DNA of 64,000 nucleotides, taken from contig NZ_CP046600.1 of NCBI RefSeq assembly GCF_018278905.1, forward strand, positions 3,224,001 to 3,288,000, written 5' to 3'. The translations under genes and the position numbers were made by a program. This DNA comes from Mycobacterium spongiae. Lineage in GTDB: Bacteria; Actinomycetota; Actinomycetes; Mycobacteriales; Mycobacteriaceae. Within the stretch, counting starts at the first letter, position 1. Each line of letters begins with the position of its first letter. The notes under the pieces were generated by a model. That model searched no databases, had not been told where the DNA came from, and saw nothing but the letters and a program-made list of their open reading frames with translations. Below are positions 7,095-16,320 of this stretch, piece after piece.

Positions 7095-9243
7095 CCTGCC
7101 GCCCGGCAAGTGGTCAGCGTGGTTGGTGGGCGCATGGTGGCCCGCAAGGCCCGACGCGCCAACGTCCGGGGTTGGCTATTGGCGCCAAATGAGCCAGCTC
7201 AAGCGCAACGAAGCGGCCAACCTGCGAGACGAGCGATCACGATTGGCAGTAAACCAAGGCCGCACCGCCGAAGACCTGATGGAGCGGTACTTGCGCGGTG
7301 AACAGCGGTTGGCCACGATCGCTGAGCAATGCGAAGTCAAGAGTGAACAAAGCGACCGGGTCGCCGACGCGGTGAACCACTTGCGCGATCAACTGACTGA
7401 TATCGCTAGGTCGGGCAATGAAGACATTGACCGGATCCTTGATGGCAGTGGTCCAACGACAGCCAAATTGGCCGCAGTCAACCTGGTGATCCAGCAGGCA
7501 AACGCCAGAGCCACCAATGCGGGGGCCGCCGCGATGTCCAATATTGTCGATGCGACACAACGGGTGCTGGACGCGACCGTGGGTGGAGACGCCCGGTCGT
7601 GGCTGCTTGATCACGGTGTTAGCTTCGACGCTCCCCCTCCGCCACCCCCACTTTCCGCCGCCGACTTGGATGCCCCACCTGCGCCGTCGTCGCCAACAGC
7701 GTCGGCCTACGGTGAAGGAGCAACCGCAGTGCACTCTGAAACCGCGCCGGACGTTGTGGCGCAGTCGGCACCATTGGTCCCGACCTATGGTGATGGAGCA
7801 CCTACGACGCCGCCTGCTAGCCCGACTGCAGCCGCAAGTGGTGCCCCCGTGTATGGCGATGGCGCTCCAACGATTCCAGCTGCGCCTCCGCCGGGCACAA
7901 ACCCGCCGCCATTGGCACCCGGTACGCCTGCAGCAGGTGTCAGCGCTCCTTCGGGGGCAGGCATTTCGGCTCCTGCCGCATCGACCCCTGCGCTGCAGTC
8001 ACTGAGTGAATCGTTCACGACCGGGATGGCAACCGGTGCGCCGGCGGCCGCTGGCGCACACTCGGTATCCGCCGGGACTGTCGCCGCGGCGTCCGAGCAC
8101 CCGCCGCCGACGGTGCCGCCGGCGACAGCTCCACTAACGCCCGCATCGACAGTCGGGAGCGTCACGGCTGGTGTACCGCCCATATCGGACGCGGGCATTC
8201 CAGAAACGGCCTCAGAGCAGGGTCAGATCACCCCACCAACGAGCTACACCACGGGCGGAGTCACGGCAGTAGCGCCCGTGGTCACAGGTGGCACCGCGAC
8301 TGGATCGGTCGCCCCGGTCGTTGGTGGTGGCCCAGCCGGGCCGTTGCCGGCGTACGGTTCTGATCTCCGACCGCCGGTCGTTGCGCCCCCTGCCCCGCCG
8401 TCACCGCCCGCGGGGCCGGTGTCGGGTGCTGCGGTCGCCTCACCGGCATCGTCGTCTCCCTCAGCCGGCGGCTCAGTACTATCGCCCGCAACGAAATCCA
8501 CCGGCCAGGAGTCAGCCCAGGCTCAAGCGACCAGCGGGTCATCGATGGCCGCCGCATCCGCGACTGCAATGACGGGAGCCGCGGCGGGCGATCGAGCGCG
8601 GCGATCAGCGGAGCAGCAGCGCCTGCAGCGCATCGTCGAGGCGGTGGCCCGCCAAGAACCAGGGCTGTCCTGGGCGGCCGGGCTCCGCGACGACGGACGG
8701 ACAACACTGCTGGTCACCGACCTGGCCGGCGGCTGGATTCCGCCGCATATTCGGCTTCCCGCGCACGTCACGCTGTTGGAGCCAACTTTGCGGCGCCGCG
8801 ATGCTCGTGTGGTCGACCTGCTGGGTACGGTCACAATGCTGGCGGTACACCAGCCCCACGGTTACATCGGCGATCCCGACAAGGATGCGCCCAAACTGAC
8901 CGGGGACCGCACCGCGCGTGCCGCGCCCCCGATGGATGAGCTTGGACCGACGCTGGCCGAATACGTCCGCCGCCGCGATGGGTTGCCGCGGGTCGCACAG
9001 GCGGTTGCTGTCGCCGCCGCGCGGAACTACGGCGTGCCCGACAACGAAGCTGACGTTCTCAGCGAAAAAGCAACCGAGATTCGTAGGTCTGTTCTGGCCG
9101 CATACCCGAGTCATGACTTTGACGCGGCAATCGACTGGATGCTGCTGGCGGCAATCAATACCCTGGTCGAAGGCGACCATTCGGGGGCGAACTACCACCT
9201 CGCCTGGGCAATCGCCGCGACCTCAACCAGGAGATCCTTATGA
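7084..9243 (+). CDS. Pro/Ala-rich protein, Rv2082/Rv3899c family, intact
   Basis: A 719-residue protein in three parts: an N-terminal Trp-rich and helical region (residues 1-190) with WLVGAWWPARPDAP and a probable coiled coil through NHLRDQLTDIARSGNEDIDR; a long low-complexity Pro/Ala/Thr linker (about 180-500) with repeats of the YGDGAPT type; and a compact C-terminal domain (about 500-719) with LLVTDLAGGWIPPHIRLP and HVTLLEPTLRRRDARVVDLL. This matches M. tuberculosis Rv2082 and the Rv3899c type in the cpnT locus (DUF5631/DUF5632, from memory). It overlaps the next gene by ATGA. Such modular proteins resemble ESX-associated accessory factors, but that is inference. Confidence 0.75.
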   Translation: MPVDLPPGKWSAWLVGAWWPARPDAPTSGVGYWRQMSQLKRNEAANLRDERSRLAVNQGRTAEDLMERYLRGEQRLATIAEQCEVKSEQSDRVADAVNHLRDQLTDIARSGNEDIDRILDGSGPTTAKLAAVNLVIQQANARATNAGAAAMSNIVDATQRVLDATVGGDARSWLLDHGVSFDAPPPPPPLSAADLDAPPAPSSPTASAYGEGATAVHSETAPDVVAQSAPLVPTYGDGAPTTPPASPTAAASGAPVYGDGAPTIPAAPPPGTNPPPLAPGTPAAGVSAPSGAGISAPAASTPALQSLSESFTTGMATGAPAAAGAHSVSAGTVAAASEHPPPTVPPATAPLTPASTVGSVTAGVPPISDAGIPETASEQGQITPPTSYTTGGVTAVAPVVTGGTATGSVAPVVGGGPAGPLPAYGSDLRPPVVAPPAPPSPPAGPVSGAAVASPASSSPSAGGSVLSPATKSTGQESAQAQATSGSSMAAASATAMTGAAAGDRARRSAEQQRLQRIVEAVARQEPGLSWAAGLRDDGRTTLLVTDLAGGWIPPHIRLPAHVTLLEPTLRRRDARVVDLLGTVTMLAVHQPHGYIGDPDKDAPKLTGDRTARAAPPMDELGPTLAEYVRRRDGLPRVAQAVAVAAARNYGVPDNEADVLSEKATEIRRSVLAAYPSHDFDAAIDWMLLAAINTLVEGDHSGANYHLAWAIAATSTRRSL

Positions 9244-10199
9244 CAATCTCATCGGATCCCGGAAGCTATGGTTCAGCGGCCGACAAACCACCGCCGGTAC
9301 CGGTGGCACCGGGACCCGTTCAACCGGCTGGAACGTCCACTGTTGGCGTCGGGATGCACGCGTTCACCACATCTACGAACGCCGATCTGGGACTTACAAA
9401 CGCTGAGATCGCGGAGGACGACGCCGATCGACGAGCTCATGCGGCAGACGCCGCGGCGAAGTTTCCTGAGAACGAGGCCGATGCCGCACGCCAGTTCGAA
9501 GGTATGGACGCCCAAGGAATGGCCCAGATGATCCCGCAGATGGCTTCCGGTATAGGAGGGGCAATCAGCGGTGCTGCTGGCGGCATGCTCGGACCGCTCA
9601 CCCAGATCCCGCAACAAGCGATGCAGGCCGGACAAGGCGCCATACAACCCCTGATGGGCGCGCTCCAGCAGGCCGGCGGTGCCGAAGGCCTGGACGCTCT
9701 GGACGACGCGGCACTCGTCGGCGACTTGGATGCCGAACCCGGTCTTGGCGCCGGCGGTGGTGCTGGTGGCATCGGCGCCGGAGGACTCGGCGGCGGCACG
9801 ACCCCGACGGGCTATCTGGGTCCGCCCCCGGTGCCGACATCGTCACCGCCGACGACCCCCGCTGGCGCCGCCGCCAAGTCCGCGGCTATTTCGCCCGGCG
9901 CCGGCACGCCACCGGCCTCGACGTCGATGGGTCCAACCGGTATGCCGATGGTTCCACCAGGCGCGATGGGTGCCCGCGGCGAAGGTGGCGGCAGCAAAGA
10001 CAAGCCAACAGAGAAGCGCGTGACAGTTCCTGGCGTCCCACACGGACAGCCCGTCAAGGGCCGTTTGACTGTGCCCCCGAGCAAGCCGGTCACGAAGTCT
10101 GCGGAAGCCAAGCCCACCGTCAGTAGACGCATCCTTCTACCCGACCACAAGGAATCCGGGCGCACGATTCAAGACGAGAAGGCAGACACAAGCGAGTGA
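9240..10199 (+). CDS. Ala/Gly/Pro-rich protein, Rv2083/Rv3900c family
   Basis: A 319-residue protein whose ATG overlaps the upstream stop (ATGA), so it is translationally coupled. The first 80 residues include HAFTTSTNADLGLTNAEIAE and a charged helix; the middle (90-150) is a Gly/Ala/Met helical region (MAQMIPQMASGIGGAISGAA); the rest is low-complexity Gly/Pro with a basic tail. M. tuberculosis has the same partner order, Rv2082-Rv2083, and the cpnT locus has Rv3899c/Rv3900c, so the two proteins probably act together. No enzymatic motif is seen. Confidence 0.65.
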   Translation: MTISSDPGSYGSAADKPPPVPVAPGPVQPAGTSTVGVGMHAFTTSTNADLGLTNAEIAEDDADRRAHAADAAAKFPENEADAARQFEGMDAQGMAQMIPQMASGIGGAISGAAGGMLGPLTQIPQQAMQAGQGAIQPLMGALQQAGGAEGLDALDDAALVGDLDAEPGLGAGGGAGGIGAGGLGGGTTPTGYLGPPPVPTSSPPTTPAGAAAKSAAISPGAGTPPASTSMGPTGMPMVPPGAMGARGEGGGSKDKPTEKRVTVPGVPHGQPVKGRLTVPPSKPVTKSAEAKPTVSRRILLPDHKESGRTIQDEKADTSE

Positions 10200-10333
10200 C
10201 CACCCATCGTGCCGCCCACCCACTTTGAAGAGTTTGTCGACGTCTTAGCTATCACCGCGTCCAAAAGCCCAATTCGCCGGAGCGTATTACTGCTTTGGAT
10301 GCCAACGATAGCTGCCCGCTAATTTCTCCGAGG

Positions 10334-10852
10334 TCAGTAAGGTTGGGCAAACAATGGCCGGCCTTCAGGGTCGAGGAACGAATCTTTTATGGTATCAATA
10401 GTAACATCAATGTAGTGCGATAGCTCGACCAGTCTGTCAACTGCAGCAATTGCCAGGACACTTCCAGTCGATTCCATAAGAGCGTCTTCCTCACGCCCGG
10501 AAAAATTGATTGCACCAAGATGATAAGTCGACTTTAGTTCATCGCGATAAAATGGCTTACGTACACGCTGCAGGCCGCAGCTCTTTCGCACCGACCCACC
10601 GAAATGCCCAACAAGATAGCGTTCAAGAATCGCCGTGGAGACGGCAGCCAAATGAAGGTTCTCTGCCCCCATACGATGAGACGATGTTAGGACGAAGTAC
10701 CCATCTGTGACACCGACAAAATAGCGAATCTCTCCGCCCTTGTTCCAGATAATTGGCCGACCATCATCGGTTTGCGACCCCTGGGTCACTGACAACCCGG
10801 CGAGTCGAATCCAGTCCTGTACCTCATTTGAGAGTTCCACACTAGTTTTCAT
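10334..10852 (-). CDS. Immunity factor for the TNT-domain toxin (Rv3902c/IFT-like)
   Basis: A 172-residue cytoplasmic protein with no signal or membrane segment. Its start codon overlaps the toxin stop codon by 4 bp (ATGA), the usual toxin-immunity coupling. Size and position match M. tuberculosis Rv3902c (IFT, 176 residues as I recall), which blocks the NAD+ glycohydrolase TNT; the family may be Imm61-type. Seen in the sequence: mixed alpha/beta with GGEIRYFVGVTDGYFVLTSS and a helical C-terminus. Immunity for this particular toxin is inferred from position. Both genes lie on the strand opposite to the preceding island genes. Confidence 0.75.
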   Translation of the reverse strand: MKTSVELSNEVQDWIRLAGLSVTQGSQTDDGRPIIWNKGGEIRYFVGVTDGYFVLTSSHRMGAENLHLAAVSTAILERYLVGHFGGSVRKSCGLQRVRKPFYRDELKSTYHLGAINFSGREEDALMESTGSVLAIAAVDRLVELSHYIDVTIDTIKDSFLDPEGRPLFAQPY

Positions 10853-13551
10853 GGTAGCAACACTCCCGGCGCGAGCAGATCCTCCACACTTCTCGCCTCA
10901 CCCCGGGCGTCAAAGATCCGCGCCTGGAGCGATCCGCCCGGTTGACCCAGACCAGGCGCTACTTCCGAAACTTCTACTGTCCATCCCTCTGGTAGGCGAC
11001 CGAGGGTATAAGCGTTATAGGGCTCGCTGAGCGAATCGACATGAAGGGCGCGCGTTTCCCACGATGCAGCACGTCCGTTTTCCATTACGCCTAGATATGC
11101 GCCGCCGTCATCACCGATCCGATCGAGACGTGCGCCATAATCCTGTACAAACTGTTTGGGATCAGTGTAGACGACCCGGGTCCCTGGTATTGCGCCATCA
11201 TTTCCAGGAAAATTATACCAACGCTCACCTCCTGGCCCTAATTTATTGAAACGTTCTTCATATTCCCCTTGGGTATATGCATGCCCATGCGCGTCCCTAC
11301 CGAATGGCGCGTCAGAGTCATCGATTAGATTCCTAACATCCGAATCTATGCGACTCAGATCTGTCGGATCGTGCGGGTAATTCCAATGATCCGGCAACGG
11401 CTCGCCATAGTGCGGATCGGTCGGCGTATCGGCAGCCCGATGCCATCCGGCACCCGAAGCCTCCTGGGCATGCACAGGATCCTGCGGTCCGGCGTGACTT
11501 CCATGGCTAAACCCAGACGAGCCATTACCGTCCGGCTGCACCTCCGGAGGATGACCATGTGGGGGCACACCATTGCCGGCTCCGTGCGGGCCACCGCCAT
11601 CGACGTGTTGTCCAGGTGGGTGACCGCCCGGTGGGCCACTATCGCCGGCGCCGTGCGGGGTGGTGCCGTGTGATGGTGCGAGTTCGGCTGGCCGCGCGCT
11701 CGACGGTGCGACCGGCGGCGGTGGTGACGGGTGCGGCGCCGCTGGCGCAGTAGGAGCCGCCGGCGACGAGGCGTGCGCAGCCGCCGGCGCCGGTACACCC
11801 CCAGACCCGCCTGGTGCGACCCCGGCCGGCCCCGGCTCGGGCTGCCCAATCGGCGCAGCCGGCACCGCGTGCTCGCCAGGCGGGCCCATAGCCGGGTGCC
11901 CACCACCGCCCGGCACCGGCTGCGCCCGACCGCCCGGCACCTCCGTGCGCCCCGCGGCCCCCGACCCAGGCACAGTCTCAGTGACCGGCTTGCCCGCCGG
12001 CACCGACTCCACTGGCCGCGGCACCGGCTCCACCGGCGCACCCGGCAGCTTCTCCGGGGCCATCCCCACCGGACGCCCACCCACACCCGGCGCGTCAAAC
12101 TTGGGCACCTCGGTACCCAGGTTCTCCAAGTTGCGGGTCAAACCACGACCCGAAGCCCCGATATCCCCCAACACACCGCCAGTACCAGCAACCTCTCCAA
12201 CCACCCGGCCACCACGACCCGCCACACCAGCAGCATCCGCACCCGCCGCACCGGCACGCGCAACCCCGGCAGCTCCGCGCGCCCCCGCACCAGCGCCTCC
12301 AGCCCCCGGAAAAAACGACGTCGCCACATCAAAAAGGTTGCCGCCAAACCCCAAACCCGGCCGATCGGCACGCCAGTCCTCCAAATGCAACAACCCCGAC
12401 ACCATCTCCTTATCCGCCTCCAGCGCCTCCTGCGGATTCAGAACATGATTGACCAACCCCGTCTTGGTCATGTCTTTCCACGCCTGCGCCGCCCCCTGAG
12501 GATCAGTCACAAACCGCCCCGGATTGAGCTGCTGCAGACCCTGTAGCGTCCCCATCCCCGCCTTCAGGAAGCCCTCCTGCGAATTGGTGTACGTATCGAA
12601 CACCGTCGCCACCGGATTACCGACATCCTCACCCAAGAACCGCGTCAGCTGACCGCGCACCGAACGCTGCATCCCCACTACCGCATCGTCGACTAACTGC
12701 ATCACCACCTGCATCTGCTGCTCGTGCGCGCGCGCCTGACGCCCCATGTTGTGCAGCACCGCTCGAACATCAGCAGCGATCTCTTCGATCTCCTCCAACA
12801 GATCACCCTCGAAAAACGACACCACCTGATCCCACAACCCCGACACCGACGCCACCCGATCCAACAGATCCCGGATCGCGTTTTGGGTTCGCCCCACCTC
12901 ACTGGCGAAGGCATCCAGCGCAGCGGCCAGCTTCTGACACTGCTCACCCACCTGCGCCACATCGGCGCCAATCTCGAACAACACCTGCAGCATCAACGCA
13001 CCCTCGGGAATGTCTTGGCCCGCGATCACCGCCTTGGAGCCACCCAACTCATCAACCACCCCACCAAGCACCCCAGCAAACCCGCGCCACTGCCCCGCCG
13101 CAGCATGCAGCCCCGCCACATCCGCATTCGGCCACAAATCACCCACCAACGACTGCACCACCGCCCACAACAGCGGAGCAGCCACCCCCGGACCCAACGT
13201 CCCCGGCGGACCCGGCGCACTAAACGGCTGCGGCGGCACCGGAGTCGGCAACACCGCCCCACCACCACCGAGCGTCGAGGCCGCCTCGGCAGCCGAATAA
13301 TTCGCCGCCGACGCCGCAATCTTGGCCCCGCTCAACCGCAACGCATCCACCCCGGCCGCCGCCGCAGTCAACAACGACTGCGCCGCATCCTGATACGACA
13401 AGCCAAACACCTCACCGGCAGCATCCTGGCCCGTATTCACCGAAAACCCCGCCACCAAGGACCCCACCGCCGCAGCCACCACATCACCAACACCAACCAC
13501 AGCACGGCCAGCACCCGACAACACCTCAGGATCGACCGCCAACGGAGCCAC
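10849..13551 (-). CDS. CpnT-like channel/toxin protein with C-terminal TNT domain
   Basis: A 900-residue protein from GTG 13551, chosen because VAPLAVDP matches the start of M. tuberculosis CpnT (MAPLAVDP); the frame is open to GTG 13575. Layout: an N-terminal helical channel-type domain (1-440) with NYSxAEA, QCxxLAAxLDA and LDRV motifs as in CpnT; a Gly/Ala then Pro-rich linker (440-715); and a TNT-type NAD+ glycohydrolase domain (about 720-900) with GNDGAIPGTR, YLGVMENG, ETRAL and GLGQPGGSLQ. In M. tuberculosis this domain hydrolyses host NAD+ and kills macrophages. Likely catalytic residues R834 and Q876 are kept, but the position expected to be His is Asn846. No esxE/esxF-like pair is seen beside it. 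Confidence 0.8.
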   Translation of the reverse strand: MAPLAVDPEVLSGAGRAVVGVGDVVAAAVGSLVAGFSVNTGQDAAGEVFGLSYQDAAQSLLTAAAAGVDALRLSGAKIAASAANYSAAEAASTLGGGGAVLPTPVPPQPFSAPGPPGTLGPGVAAPLLWAVVQSLVGDLWPNADVAGLHAAAGQWRGFAGVLGGVVDELGGSKAVIAGQDIPEGALMLQVLFEIGADVAQVGEQCQKLAAALDAFASEVGRTQNAIRDLLDRVASVSGLWDQVVSFFEGDLLEEIEEIAADVRAVLHNMGRQARAHEQQMQVVMQLVDDAVVGMQRSVRGQLTRFLGEDVGNPVATVFDTYTNSQEGFLKAGMGTLQGLQQLNPGRFVTDPQGAAQAWKDMTKTGLVNHVLNPQEALEADKEMVSGLLHLEDWRADRPGLGFGGNLFDVATSFFPGAGGAGAGARGAAGVARAGAAGADAAGVAGRGGRVVGEVAGTGGVLGDIGASGRGLTRNLENLGTEVPKFDAPGVGGRPVGMAPEKLPGAPVEPVPRPVESVPAGKPVTETVPGSGAAGRTEVPGGRAQPVPGGGGHPAMGPPGEHAVPAAPIGQPEPGPAGVAPGGSGGVPAPAAAHASSPAAPTAPAAPHPSPPPPVAPSSARPAELAPSHGTTPHGAGDSGPPGGHPPGQHVDGGGPHGAGNGVPPHGHPPEVQPDGNGSSGFSHGSHAGPQDPVHAQEASGAGWHRAADTPTDPHYGEPLPDHWNYPHDPTDLSRIDSDVRNLIDDSDAPFGRDAHGHAYTQGEYEERFNKLGPGGERWYNFPGNDGAIPGTRVVYTDPKQFVQDYGARLDRIGDDGGAYLGVMENGRAASWETRALHVDSLSEPYNAYTLGRLPEGWTVEVSEVAPGLGQPGGSLQARIFDARGEARSVEDLLAPGVLLP

Positions 13552-13749
13552 GCCCGGGATTCTCACCCAAACCACCCGTCAGCGGTATTCACCCGCACCC
13601 GGACTGCAGGGTGAATTGACCGCCACGTTGCGGGTAGTAACCTGGCGACCAGCTCGGCAAGGGGGTACCGATGGTCATCACCGGGGAACCGCCACACGGG
13701 TGGGCGACTCCCCCGGTTGAGACACCCGCGACTCCGCGAGGCCTGTGCG

Positions 13750-15702
13750 ATGGAACTCCGGTACATCAGCGTCCCGCTGCTAATCGCTGAAGCAGGCGGT
13801 GATCCCTGGCAGGTCAATGCCTCGTTACAGCGTGGTCGGCCAGCCGATGTTTCCGCTCTGGCGCAAGCATTTCGTGACGCGGGCCGATCCACGAATGAGG
13901 CCGACGCCGCCTTCGGTCAGGCCCGCAACCGCTTTGAGGCGTCGTGGAATAGGCGAAACGGCAAGCACCCCATCAACGACTCCGCCGTGGTGCGTCAAGC
14001 AACGCGCACGCTGCGATTCCAAAAGGCGCAACTGCCGAGGATCGCAGGAGATTTGGACAACATCGCAGCCACCCTGGCCCAAGCGCAAGGGTCGGCACGT
14101 CGATGCATCGCGACGTTGCAGACCCGGCTGCAAGCCCTCGACAGCGAGATCGGCGACTTAGTCGAGCTCGAAGCCAACACCTCACTAACCTCCCGGGAAA
14201 AGGCCCTACTGGATCAGTACATCTCCGACCTTGAACAGGAAGCCATCAACGACACCTCGGATCGCCTGCACCAGCTAGAGCGTATCCGCGACGACTACTC
14301 CGCCCTCCTGCTGAACTCGCGAACCAACCTACGAACCGACGGACTCGACCCGCAGTCCGTTCGATCGGTGGACGCACCGCTGTCCCCGCCGAAATTGGAC
14401 GAGATGGTCGAAATTCCTTCCCCGGAAACCGATCCCGGACAGGTAAAGCGTTGGTGGGACTCGCTCAGCCAGCAGCAAAAACAACAATTGATCGAGCTGC
14501 ACCCGCCGGAGCTGGGCAATCTCAATGGCATTAACGCCATCGTCCGCGACACGGTCAACCAGGCTGTGATGACCGACGACATCAGCCGGGTGGAAGACAT
14601 CGCCGAGCGGCACGCGGTATCGGCCACCGACGTCCTGAATAATCCCGCGCTATTCGGACTTTCGGCCACCGACGTCACGCGGTACCAGAACGCGGTGCGG
14701 ACGCGCGACGGTCTCGATTACAACAGAGGACCGGAAGGCCCCAACCAAAGGCCGGTCATGTTGTGGGCCTACGATCCGGTGGCCTTCGATGGTCAAGGCA
14801 AGGCCGCGATCGCGATCGGCAATCCCGACTATGCGCGCAACACGGCCGTCATCGTGCCTGGCACGGGGACCAGCGTGGCTCAGGGGTGGATGAGCGGGCA
14901 CGACGATGCGATCAATCTCTACGACCAGTCTCTGGCTGCGGATCCCCAGCACCACTACACCTCGGTGATCGCCTGGATGGGCTATGACGCTCCCGATGGA
15001 TTCTCCGATGTCCGGGTCAGCGAACCCGGACTCGCGAGGCAAGGCGGCGACTTGTTGGCCGCCGATGTCAACGGACTGTGGGTCACCCACGACAGCCTGA
15101 CACCCCAGCACGTCACGGTGATTGGGCATTCCTACGGTTCGACCACCGTTGCAGACGCATTCGCCGGCAGTGGCATGCACGCCAACGATGCCGTATTGAT
15201 CGGCAGCCCCGGAACAGATCTGGCGCAGAACGCCGCCGACTTCAACCTGGACGGCGGGCACGTCTACGTCGGTGCGGCATCCACCGACCCGGTCAGCTGG
15301 ATCGGCCAGTCCGACGGCATCCCAGGCGAGTTGCTCAAAGGTAAACTCCGCGAGTACGGCATGCCGATCCCTCTGGACGCGGGATTGGGCCGCGATCCGG
15401 CCGGCGACGGTTTCGGATCGATCCGATTCCAGGCCGAAGTACCCGGCTCTGGATCTCTCGACCGGCACGACCATTCGCACTACTACGTGATGGGCAGCGA
15501 ATCACTGCGGAGTATGACCGAAATAGCTGTCGGCCAGCCCGACCGCCTGGCCGCCGACGGTCTGATCGCCGACGGCAGGAGACAACCGCACATCGGCCCG
15601 TTCCGAATACCCGGCATTCCTGGTTACATCGATCCCGAAAGCGACCGCCCACGAGAAACCATCCATGACGATCACCACTACCCCGCCTACCCACGTCCAT
15701 GA
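13750..15702 (+). CDS. DUF1023-type alpha/beta hydrolase (Rv2079 homologue)
   Basis: About 650 residues from ATG 13750 (MELRYISVPLLIAEAGGDPW); ATG 13717 is also open. The first 270 residues are helical, resembling ESX-type helical leader domains. The C-terminal half is an alpha/beta hydrolase with the nucleophile elbow GHSYGS, a downstream GSPGTDLA, and a likely catalytic His near DRHDHSHYYV. It matches M. tuberculosis Rv2079. It diverges from the toxin gene across about 200 bp that must hold both promoters, and overlaps lppJ by 38 bp. Substrate unknown. Confidence 0.75.
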   Translation: MELRYISVPLLIAEAGGDPWQVNASLQRGRPADVSALAQAFRDAGRSTNEADAAFGQARNRFEASWNRRNGKHPINDSAVVRQATRTLRFQKAQLPRIAGDLDNIAATLAQAQGSARRCIATLQTRLQALDSEIGDLVELEANTSLTSREKALLDQYISDLEQEAINDTSDRLHQLERIRDDYSALLLNSRTNLRTDGLDPQSVRSVDAPLSPPKLDEMVEIPSPETDPGQVKRWWDSLSQQQKQQLIELHPPELGNLNGINAIVRDTVNQAVMTDDISRVEDIAERHAVSATDVLNNPALFGLSATDVTRYQNAVRTRDGLDYNRGPEGPNQRPVMLWAYDPVAFDGQGKAAIAIGNPDYARNTAVIVPGTGTSVAQGWMSGHDDAINLYDQSLAADPQHHYTSVIAWMGYDAPDGFSDVRVSEPGLARQGGDLLAADVNGLWVTHDSLTPQHVTVIGHSYGSTTVADAFAGSGMHANDAVLIGSPGTDLAQNAADFNLDGGHVYVGAASTDPVSWIGQSDGIPGELLKGKLREYGMPIPLDAGLGRDPAGDGFGSIRFQAEVPGSGSLDRHDHSHYYVMGSESLRSMTEIAVGQPDRLAADGLIADGRRQPHIGPFRIPGIPGYIDPESDRPRETIHDDHHYPAYPRP

Positions 15703-16273
15703 CGAACGATCGAGGCCGTCACGGCCGGCGATGGTCGGCGTGCTGGTCCTGGCGCTGTCGATGTTCCTAGGAGGGTGCTCGCCGATGTCTCGACACCGTG
15801 ATGACACCGATGACCCGGCGCAGCCGCTGTCCGACGACCAAGCGCGAACGCAAGTTGTCTCGGCTGCCAAACAGATCACCGCACTGGTGAATCTGCCCGA
15901 TATGTACGCGAGCTTCGCGTTCAGGTCATGCAACGACCAGGCCGATCCGCCCTACCGGGGAGTTGTCGAAATGAGCTTCACGCTGCCCCTCGATGACAGC
16001 AGCGGTGTCTCCGCGGCGGTCAATCCCGATTCTTACTTTGATCAGATCGCCGCAAGAATGCTCTCCCACGGCTGGAGCAGCGGCCCCCCTCCCGGCTTGC
16101 ACCCCTATGGCCACGTCATCAACCAAGACGGCGTGATGGCGATCATGACGGCCGGCCCGAACACCGGCTGGGCTCGCATCCAGATCTACGGTGAGTGCCG
16201 CAACATGACAGACCACCGCAACGACGGCACGACCAACTGGGTCAAAATCACTGACCAGTTGCGCACGGGATAG
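15665..16273 (+). CDS. lppJ: Lipoprotein LppJ
   Basis: A 202-residue product with a basic N-terminus, a hydrophobic stretch (MVGVLVLALSMF) and lipobox FLGGC with Cys38 as the acylated residue. The mature domain has a conserved pair of cysteines (SCNDQ and GECRNM) and a PPGLHPYGHVINQDGV segment. It corresponds to Rv2080 (lppJ, 187 residues), placed after the Rv2079 homologue as in M. tuberculosis. The 38-bp overlap with the upstream hydrolase gene suggests one transcript; a later start would shorten the N-terminus. Confidence 0.8.
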   Translation: MTITTTPPTHVHDERSRPSRPAMVGVLVLALSMFLGGCSPMSRHRDDTDDPAQPLSDDQARTQVVSAAKQITALVNLPDMYASFAFRSCNDQADPPYRGVVEMSFTLPLDDSSGVSAAVNPDSYFDQIAARMLSHGWSSGPPPGLHPYGHVINQDGVMAIMTAGPNTGWARIQIYGECRNMTDHRNDGTTNWVKITDQLRTG

Positions 16274-16320
16274 CGGCCACGCATGTGCCACCTCCGAGCG
16301 CCGGGTGAATTCGATGGCTG

